Shown here: piece after piece, positions 56,146 to 64,000 of the stretch | Numbering within the stretch: the first letter of the stretch is position 1 | How the letters are laid out: each line of letters opens with the position of its first letter | Source: Temnothorax longispinosus | Lineage: Eukaryota; Arthropoda; Insecta; Hymenoptera; Formicidae | Direction of reading: 5' to 3' | DNA length: 64,000 nucleotides | Assembly (NCBI RefSeq): GCF_030848805.1 | Contig: NC_092367.1 | Location: forward strand, 11,985,591 to 12,049,590 | Translations under genes and position numbers: made by a program | Notes under the pieces: generated by a model | What the model was told of the DNA's origin: nothing | Database searches by the model: none | Seen by the model: the letters and a program-made list of their open reading frames with translations, nothing else

Positions 56146-57968
56146 GACGTTTCACGTCAACCGGATCACTTGTCTGCCCAAAATTTGAAGCGACCTACAA
56201 AGACGTTCGATAGCTCAAAAAATTAGTCTTTACTAGTACTTTCGAAAGTCATGTGCCCCGTTTTGAAATCCAAGATGGCTGATCCAATATGGCGGCTGAA
56301 AGCCTGAAAATTGGAGAAAAATCTACATAATTTAACGTAATCATGTTTTTAAATATTGATTTGGTTTTGAAATGGTTTGGTAAGGAGTTTTCAGTGTCTG
56401 TGATGTTGAATCTGGGAGCTAGTTGAAGTTTGGAACGTTCCTAGAGCGATTGAAGTTTGGAACGTTCCTGGATTTTTTAAAAATGATTTGTCCCATTTCT
56501 CCTTTAGCACAGAGACATTTCTGAGTGATAAATACGAAATACATAAGAGACCGAACCGATACACCCTGCGGAAGACACCCTTATACTCAAAAAACCTACC
56601 CCCCGACCACTTTAAATATTCTGGCTACGCTGAAAACGATTTGTCCCATTTCTCCTTCGGCACAGAGCAACTACTAAATGCCGCACACAAAATACATAAG
56701 AGACCGAACCGATACACCCTGCGGAAAACACCCTTATACTCAAAAAACCTACCCCCGGACTACTTTAAATATTCTGGCTACGCTGAAAACGATTTGTCCC
56801 ATTTCTCCTTCGGCACAGAGCAACTACTAAATGCCGCACACAAAATACATAAGAGACCGAACCGATACACCCTGCGGAAAACATCCTTATACTCAAAAAA
56901 CCTACCCCCGGGCCACTTTAAATATTTTGGCTATGCTGAAAACGATTTGTCCCATTTCTTCTTTGGCACAAAGCAACTTATAAATTTTCTGTAAAATTCA
57001 TAATTTTAACAAATCGTTTGCAGCGTAGCCAGAATATTTAAAGAGGTCCGGGGGTAGGTTTTTTGAGTATAAGGGTGTCTTCCGCAGGGTGTATCGGTTT
57101 GGTGTCTTATGTATTTTATTGTGTCTAGCATTTAGAAGTTACTCTGTGCCGAAGAAGAAATAGGACAAATCGTTTGCAGCGTAGCCAGAATAGTTAAAGT
57201 GGTCCGGGGGTAGGTTTTTTTAGTATAAGGGTGTCTTTCGCAGGGCGTATCGGTTCGGTCTCTTATGTACTTTGTGTCAGGCACTTAGAAGTTGCTCTGT
57301 GCCAAAGGAGAAATGGGACAAATCGTTTTCAGCGTAGCCAGAATATTTAAAGTGGTCCGGGGGTAGGTTTTTTGAGTATAAGCGTGTCTTCCGCAGAGTG
57401 TATCGGTTCGGTCTTTTATGTATTTTGTGTGTGGCATTTAGTAGTTGGTCTGTGCCGAAGGAGAAATGGGACAAATCGTTTTCGGCGTAGCCAGAATATT
57501 TAAAGTGGTCGGGGGGTAGGTTTTTTGAGTATAAGGGTGTCTTCCGCAGGGTGTATCGGTTCGGTCTCTTATGTATTTCGTATTTATCACTCAGAAATGT
57601 CTCTGTGCTAAAGGAGAAATGGGACAAATCATTTTTAAAAAATCCAGGAACGTTCCAAACTTCAATCGCTCCAGGAACGTTCCAAACTTCAACTAGCTCC
57701 CAGATTCAACATCACAGACACTGAAAACTCCTTACCAAACCATTTCAAAACCGAATCAATATTTAAAAACATGATTACGTTAAATTATGTAGATTTTTCT
57801 CCAATTTTCAGGCTTTCAGTCGCCATATTGGATCAGCCATCTTGGATTTCAAAACGGGGCACATGACTTTCGAAAGTACTAGTAAAAACTAATTTTTTGA
57901 GCTATCGAACGTCTTTGTAGGTCGCTTCAAATTTTGGGCAGACAAGTGATCCGGTTGACGTGAAACGT

Positions 57969-57970
<2 letters not shown>
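56145..57970. mobile_element. Foldback-like palindrome with 153-bp open repeats
   Basis: GGACGTTTCACGTCAACCGG at the left end is matched in reverse at 57970. Outer arms of about 330 bp are followed by arrays of 153-bp units on both sides, three to four in each arm, meeting near 57000. (TA)n lies at both borders, consistent with insertion at TA in a TA tract. The unit is open in one frame on each arm (+ 56488-56994, - 57627-57277), encoding 51-residue repeats with IHKRPNRYTLRKTPLYSKN and DHFKYSGYAENDLSHFSFG. I do not recognise the peptide. No transposase is present. Confidence 0.8.

Positions 57971-58024
<54 letters not shown>
57971..58024 (+). repeat. (TA)n microsatellite, right of palindrome
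   Basis: About 26 TA units abutting the right foldback end. Confidence 0.95.
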
Positions 58025-58027
<3 letters not shown>

Positions 58028-58212
58028 ATTATCTATGTGTGTTACTGATATTTAAATATACTCGTATATATTTCTTTAAAAAAATATTTAAAGAAATATA
58101 CATAATAAAAATTAATTAATCAATTATTGTTTTTACTTACAATTTCTCAATTTTTCTATTTCCTTATTTTTGTTGGTTAATTCCTTCATTTCAATCGAAT
58201 ATTTCGGTTAAT

Positions 58213-58397
58213 AGTATATTGTACAACTAGTGGGAAAAGTAGTCGATTCTGAATGAGTGTGAAGTTGGGTGTGATGGTGAGCGACCATCACACTCATTTG
58301 GGCTCGACCACTCTTCCCACGAGTTGTTCATACTATTTTTCCTAACAAGAGCGTGAAACAGGCCGCTTTTCGCGCTTGTTTTACAATTTCATTTCTC
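58213..58397. repeat. Dispersed double-hairpin repeat, copy 2 (partial)
   Basis: Matches 36163-36350 closely (TTGTACAACTAGTGG, ATTCTGAATGAGTGTGAAGT, AACAAGAGCGTGAAACAGGC). The first hairpin loop differs, and the copy stops after TTTCATTTCTCC, lacking the second hairpin's right arm. Confidence 0.8.
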
Positions 58398-61314
58398 CGC
58401 CTTTTTTAATAATTCCACAAACAGGTTTTATGGAAAATCAATACATCAAACTTCGTACTGATTGTATTGATTTTCTCAGTACATAAGAAACGTCATTTGT
58501 CGGCGACACGTTTTACATGAATGCTTTGCATTTCGAGACAGTTCGCGTTTTCGTAAGACAATTTAGAAATTATTGTGAATATTTGTCGGCCATGCGAACA
58601 GTATAGAAAGAAATAAAGTGAATAATAAGTTTAAGTATTTCTATTCGAACTGAGTAAAGTGTTGTGGTAAAGCTCTTTCGATATGTGATGTTCCTGAGAA
58701 AACGAAATTGTGACAAGCAGATTGGTGAATTTCGAATCTTTTTTGTTAAAAAATTATAGCAGCCACTCATTTTTATATTAGAATTTTTGGTAAATATGCA
58801 GTCAAAATATTTGGTAAATATGACATCGAAATATTATAAATATTAATTATAAACAAACGGGACATGAGCGACGATTTTCCTTCTCAGAATCTTTTTTTCG
58901 ACCCAAAATACACAAAATAAAAAAGTTTCAATAAAATTGGAGAGGTTGGCGCTAGCATATTTATCTCCGTGATTTGATGAAGTCTTCAGTATTCTTGGAA
59001 CCGTTGTTCATAAAGGTAAATAAACAAAATTAAAATTTTGGTCTTTTTTTTAGATTATTATTTCGTACAATTTAAATTATTAATTTTTATAATTACTTGA
59101 AATCATTCTTTAAAATTCGAAATGCCTAAAAAAAATCACAGCTGTCTAAAAAAAATTCTGATGCCAGACGTATACATTTAAATAGGCTTAAGGTATTCCT
59201 TTCACGGAGGAGCGTATTTGGTAGGCGCTTAAGCAGGGCCTCAGCAAACTCTTGTATATTGCATTAAACTTATATAAAATCAAGTTATAATTGATTATTA
59301 TGTTTAATTATAAGAAAAAAGTGAAAATATTATGTGTATCTAGAAATTTTTCATTTTTCGGTAAATTTTACTGTCAGAACAATATAGCAACGCTGTGCTT
59401 TTCAGGGCGTCGATTGTAAAATGTGAAGTTGATAATAAAAGTGCCAATGTTAAGTGTCAATTTCATTAATCAAAGAATATTGTGACATTTTCTTTTCATC
59501 AAAGAGAGATTTTATAATAATAATGAGTGATAAGAAACATAAAGTGAGGAGTAATGTGGGCAAAAATAAGGGACAATTTGTGAAAATAAAAGTTGATAAT
59601 AAACCGTACGTTATGAATGAAATGTGACATGAGCGTACAGCTTGCAGCGCCAGCGTTGCCAAATAATTCCTTGAAAGTCGCCATCAAAAATATTCATCTA
59701 TAAACCACATTTCAAGTCAACTTTTAACATAAATATTTTGTTTAAATATTCGGTGACTGTATTTTTATCGGCACTATCGAAAGTATAGAGTTTAGCGAAT
59801 ATGTAGCGCAGTTAATATTTAATATCTTAAATCTTAAGATAAACAAATTATTACATTGAAATGTAGAAAATAGACTTTTTCGATAACGTCACATATAAAA
59901 TATCAAATTTGCAAAATCATAATTCTTCTTTATATGTTCGGTAATGTGGTTTTTTTCTGGCGTAAAGATATGCATTTTAACTTTCTCGTACCAAAAAATC
60001 AGTTAATTCTTAAGGGGATCCTGCAGCCGTATGATTTACCGACATTATCGTTAATCGATAGATCTTTTAATTGGCTTTACAGAATTGCAAGTTTTTGGTC
60101 TAGAATTAAAGTCCGCACAAAAATCTAGGGTGAAAAACGCGATTTTATATCAAAAGCACCAAAAAATTAAAAATATTACTTATTGGGGCACATACACAGC
60201 TGTCACCTGACGACAATGTTTGCTTAAAACAAAAATTCTACAATTTATACGTACATAATGTTTATCATCCACCCTTGGGAAAACATGTAGGAATAATATC
60301 GTGTAAGTAGAAGTATAAGATTCAATGCGTACAAAAAAAGATCCATCTAATAATTATTTTAGTAATGCAAATACGGATGCAGGATGACAAGAAGAGCAGC
60401 AACAGTAGTTGCCGGATCTTGCGTAAGATGGCGAGCAATCGAAAAAAGGACAGATGTCATTTCGTTAGACAAAGACAGATATAGGGAAAACAAAAATTAG
60501 AAAGGTTGACATTATCGACATCGAGGAAGTTCGCCAGTTGCTGGAGCCGTCTGTATAACCGACAAAATTACCATTTTCTATGTTATCGACTATATCTGTC
60601 CTTGTATGGACAAAGATATAGACAAGGATAGCACACTACATTGCACGCACACATACGTACGATGCACATCGACATTATACTTTTATATTACGCTTCCAAA
60701 TCTTGATTTCGAGGGTTTATCGATGTTTTTCTTGTTGTGCAATTCGGGGGAACTTGTTTTCGCGTTCGTACCAATGGTATATCTCTTATATGAAATACAT
60801 CTTGTGACGAGCTGACAGCTCGCCGCAACTCGAGACGCCATATTGGGATAAAAGTAGGATAAGGAAATCTGTACTTCCGTAATTTTTTCTCGTTTTCTAT
60901 ATAAAATCGGAGTTCCCCTGAATCATTAATGTATGTACTGCAATTCTGGAGAAGAATTTTTAATTCTGTCAAATTAATACGACGCTACGTGCCGACAAAA
61001 AATGCCGGTAAAACAGACGGCTCCAGCATCCCCTTAAGACTTTGGTGTCATGAAAAGAATACCTTAATGAAACAGAAGAAGCATGAGAAGCTCGGTTGTC
61101 TCAAAATAGATTAGCATGTTCTTCTCGACAAACTGTGGAAAATTTTGATAAAAGAGAAAATGTTTACAACAGTTAGGTATGCGTATATCTACTGTGACGT
61201 GAACGGTTCGCCGCGCGTGGCAGCGCCCCGCCGCCATCACAAGGCGCGGGTTCGCGCCCACGGGCGAACCACGAGAGCGACCGCGAAATCTCCAAAGGGC
61301 CTACCGAAACTTTA
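58398..61314. other. Intergenic; no gene recognised
   Basis: AT-rich DNA with short frames only; a GC-rich patch at 61190-61300 includes GCGGGTTCGCGCCCACGGGCGAACC. GTAAAACAGACGGCTCCAGC near 61010 weakly resembles sequence at 14.24 kb. Confidence 0.35.
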
Positions 61315-61439
61315 GAATGCGCATGGTGGAAGAACACAGGTGTGCTCATGCGCATATATTTCTAACAGCCAATAAGAAATTGATGCCAGATACCTCCATC
61401 TTGCCGCTGTACAGTTTGAATTTGGCGTTATGTCATTAA

Positions 61440-61601
61440 TGTCAGAGCCTCCGCACAAGACTTTTGTGTGGTAACGTAGTGTAACGAAAAGTGGGTCAAC
61501 GCACAAGAAACGTATCGGTTACAGCGTTATACGTCAATACGTTTCTTGTGCGTTGATCTACGTTACGTTACCATAGGGAAGTTTTGTGCGGAGGCTCTAA
61601 C
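61440..61601. repeat. Inner palindrome, 162 bp
   Basis: GTCAGAGCCTCCGCACAAGA at the left pairs with its near-complement ending at about 61601. Between them GCACAAGAAACGTATCGG and its inverse form a second stem. Confidence 0.65.
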
Positions 61602-61641
61602 CGATACGTTTCTTGTGTGTTGATCCACGTTTATAAGTTAT

Positions 61642-61888
61642 AAAGCCCCTTGCACAATGCCAGGCAACAGGCAATAGGAACAGGAAATAGAAATCAGAAA
61701 TCATGTATAAATGCAGAATAAACAGTGACACAGGCAATAGACACAGAGTTTCCGTCACGTTGGAAATTCTGTGCCTATTGCCTATTGCCAACCAATCATA
61801 GCATTTGAATTTTTTAGGTTGTAATTAACGATTTTTTGGTTATTTCCTGTTCCTATTGCCTGTTGCCTGGCATTGTGCAAGGGGCTTT
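61642..61888. mobile_element. MITE with ~45-bp TIRs, 247 bp
   Basis: AAAGCCCCTTGCACAATGCC, then AGGCAACAGGCAATAGGAAC, is matched in reverse at the right end. The interior contains further GGCAATAG words. Non-coding. Confidence 0.8.
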
Positions 61889-62320
61889 ACGCTACGCTAT
61901 CATACGAGAGTCTTGTGCGAGGCTGCGGTGCGAGCCTTACTTATTTATTTTTATGTTTCACTTATTTATTTTTGTGTTTAATTTATATATAAGAAGAACA
62001 ATCGTTGAAGAATAAATCAGTTTGAAAAATATATGAGATTAATATTGCATACGTATATGATATAATTACAAAGTATATAAAAACATATACATGTAATGCG
62101 TACTTATTTTTAATGTTAGTAATTTTTCTCATTTTTCTTGTTTTCTTCCTTTTATATATGCGTCACTTTTTTACTCATGATATGTCACAAAGTCACTTGG
62201 TACAACCTTAAATGATTTGAAACTGCCACTTAAAAATGGCTGCATCTGGCATCTGCGCAGAACCGTATGAAATTCATCACGAGTATGAGCACACCTGTGT
62301 TCTTCCACCATGAGAATGCG

Positions 62321-62892
62321 TATCATTTATTCATTTTATTTTATTTTGTATTGTATGAAAATGTGGCACCTCGCCGAGGCATTGCGCTTCGGGACCGGGA
62401 TTGCGGAAGCCGGCGACGGGAGCGAGACCCACGGCAAGAGACTGAGCGGCGCGAGGATATTGCGAGACCCATTGAGGAGTCCGACCGCGGGGCGTGGAAT
62501 AGACACGCACGGCGCAGCTGATCGGCGAGAGGCCGAGAGGGCCGCGATAAGGCCTTTCTCCCCCTAGAAGGCGAGAGCTACCTCCAAACCAACCCCGGGA
62601 CATCCAAGCGGATCTGGGACGCCTGGCCAGCGTTTCTTCGGTTGGCGAGGAGACCTTCGGACGAGGGAGTCGAGCCCGAACACACTAAACATCGGGCGGA
62701 AAAATCTACGGCACCAAGGACACCTGGGGGCGCAAAGGATTCTCGCAGGAAGCCTGCGACAGCGCGCGTGTGATCCGCGACGCGCTCAGCCCCGATTGGT
62801 CGCGACAACGCGCCTGATTACCATGGCACGCAACCCCCAAGGAGGGGCGCGCTTTCGATTCCACATCGAGTGGATCACGCTCGATCTCTCCT
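62321..62892. other. GC-rich island of unknown origin
   Basis: From about 62365 to 62885 the sequence is strongly GC- and CpG-rich, bounded by AT-rich DNA and, on the right, by a hAT end. Frames on both strands are open for 76-90 codons, as expected for GC-rich DNA, and show no known domain. It could be an LTR or UTR fragment of another element, or an unmethylated regulatory island. Confidence 0.35.
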
Positions 62893-63653
62893 AGAGATGG
62901 GCAAACGGTTCATCTCAGTGAGTGGTTCGGAGTCAGTTCACTCCCTAAAATGAGTCGGTTCTTTCGTACGGTTCATTTTACGGTTCTTTTTTCTTTATAA
63001 AAATCTTGGTTTATTTATACATACATTATTTTATTTCGATTTTTTTATACAGGAAAAACTTATATTATTAATATTTGTCCAACCGTCGCACGTTAAGCAG
63101 ATGGCTTGCGAATCAGCTAATCGACTAGATATTTTAATTATAATTTCGTTGTGTATGGAAGACAATAGAGAATTGGACAATGTTTTGCGACTAGGCAAAC
63201 TATAACTAGGGCACAAAAGGTTGACAAACTTCTTAAATTCTTTGTCTTCTACTATTGAAAATGGCTGATACTCCTTGCACACCGTTCTTAATAATTGAAT
63301 GTCAATTAATCTGCTTTTATTTAACGATACAGGTTTAATAATATCAACATATCTACTTATTGAACACTGTTGATTGACTAAGTTTGGAGTGTCTGAGAGA
63401 GATCGCGATCGACCGTCTGCTGAAGGTGAATCTTCCCGCAAAAGTGGCACAGTTGGATGTTTACTTTTTAAATGCCTTTTGAGGTTCCCAGTGGATGATC
63501 CTCCAGGCATTGATATATCCTGATTGCAATACCGACATCGTCCTTTTTTATCTTTCTTATCCTTGGTAAAATGATACCAAATGTTGCTCGTACCTCGGGG
63601 CCAAGACATTTTAATCTAAAAATATTAATTACTAAATAATAAAAAAACGTCAT
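62893..63653 (-). mobile_element. Internally deleted hAT element
   Basis: TAGAGATGGGCAAACGGTTC at 62893 is a typical hAT terminus (YAGRGATGGGCAA-like) with repeated CGGTTC/GTTCATT words inside. Reading on - from the other side, a transposase N-terminus runs directly into this 3' end with the middle and C-terminal catalytic parts missing. The 5' terminus was not found before 64000. Confidence 0.65.
63031..63609 (-). pseudogene. BED-finger hAT transposase, N-terminal part
   Basis: 192 residues from ATG at 63609: WYHFTKDKKDKKGRCRYC, a Cys pair, then GNLKRHLKSKHP gives a BED zinc finger (C-x2-C ... H-x4-H) at about residues 5-48. It is followed by LLRTVCKEYQPFSIVEDKEF, FVNLLCPSYSLPSRKTLSN and LTCDGWTN, the start of the ZBED/hAT catalytic core with its first acidic residue (DGWT). 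The frame then ends. A full hAT transposase would be about three times longer, so this is a deletion derivative. The protein could still bind DNA through the finger. Confidence 0.8.
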
Positions 63654-64000
63654 CGATCAATACATATTAGAAATCTGCCCAGAAACTTTCTGGGCAGAAA
63701 GAAGAAGAAGAACGAGCGACTGCTCACGATTGCTAGGCTAGCGGAGTATCGGCTAAACGCAGCCAATGATTGTCAAATTCTGATAAGTGATAGCTGTTTA
63801 CAAGAAATAGAGATAGTTACTTTTTTAGCTGCTCGATTTGCCAATCCAAGTATCCAAGTCGCTAGATTTGGCCATCATATGGTGCAAAGCTAAACCGATC
63901 AAGGTTCTCCGCCGGAGAGCGTAGCCGTTGTTAACGGCTCCATACGAGACCTCGCTGTTTCGACTGATGCTTTAGGATTAGGACCCGTAGAAGAGCAGTA
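63654..64000. other. No gene recognised
   Basis: Contains the hairpin CTGCCCAGAAACTTTCTGGGCAG (63676-63698) and CTCCGCCGGAG near 63910. No gene or hAT 5' terminus was seen. Confidence 0.35.

Larger units (their letters stand above)
61315..62320. mobile_element. Element with inverted ends GGTGGAAGAACACAGGTGTG
   Basis: ATGGTGGAAGAACACAGGTG at the left (61323 on) recurs in reverse near 62283-62312, in arms of about 38 bp. Two smaller palindromes lie inside (61440-61601 and 61642-61888). No coding capacity. Confidence 0.6.

Overview
This is AT-rich nuclear DNA from an insect, most likely a hymenopteran and perhaps an ant. The evidence is an insect-type NK/Bar-like homeobox gene with ordinary GT-AG introns, a nuclear elongator tRNA-Met, a fragment of insect 28S rRNA, and a mixed set of eukaryotic transposons (Penelope-like, LINE, LTR, Harbinger, hAT, pogo-like, mariner-like, Helitron, foldback). 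No bacterial gene organisation is present. The species call is an inference from texture and not something I could test.

Only two host genes can be supported. The first is a three-exon homeobox gene on the + strand (coding exons 33720-33789, 39377-39716 and 39800-40067). It joins into a 225-residue protein with an N-terminal EH1-like motif, a complete homeodomain and a conserved-looking C-terminus. The second is a tRNA-Met(CAT) on the - strand (46968-47040) with an oligo-T terminator. The 5.6 kb first intron of the homeobox gene holds a TA-flanked MITE, a dispersed hairpin repeat, a TG microsatellite and a 5'-truncated piece of 28S rRNA.

The rest is single-copy AT-rich DNA (about 17-33 kb and 41-48 kb, probably intergenic or regulatory) and transposon debris. 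Region 0-6.6 kb: a Penelope-like endonuclease remnant, then a probable Harbinger element (accessory-protein remnant on +, HARBI1-like transposase remnant on -). Inside that lie a TIR element flanked by an 18-bp direct repeat and, inside it, a 2.07 kb foldback-like palindrome with 54-bp tandem repeats. Region 6.7-17 kb: palindromic MITEs, and an unidentified transposase-like gene split by two clean insertions (a pogo-like element at a TA and a TTAA element), each of which restores the frame when removed. After these come a foldback with a hammerhead-ribozyme-like core and a set of concentric palindromes inside a split MITE. Region 19-26 kb: possible TTAA elements and a 5'-truncated LINE set between two (GA)n tracts. 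Region 40-46 kb: TIR elements. Region 48-58 kb: a palindrome interrupted by a young gag-only LTR retrotransposon, a second long palindrome, a Helitron 5' end, a Penelope-like element with RT and GIY-YIG domains broken by frameshifts, and a 1.8 kb palindrome of 153-bp open repeats set in (TA)n. Region 61-64 kb: nested MITEs, a GC-rich island and an internally deleted hAT element with a BED finger.

The outstanding feature is the density of long inverted-repeat (foldback) structures, more than ten apparently unrelated ones in 64 kb. Several have tandem repeats in their arms and several are nested by insertion. Coordinates of repeat arms were found by eye and may be off by some bases.
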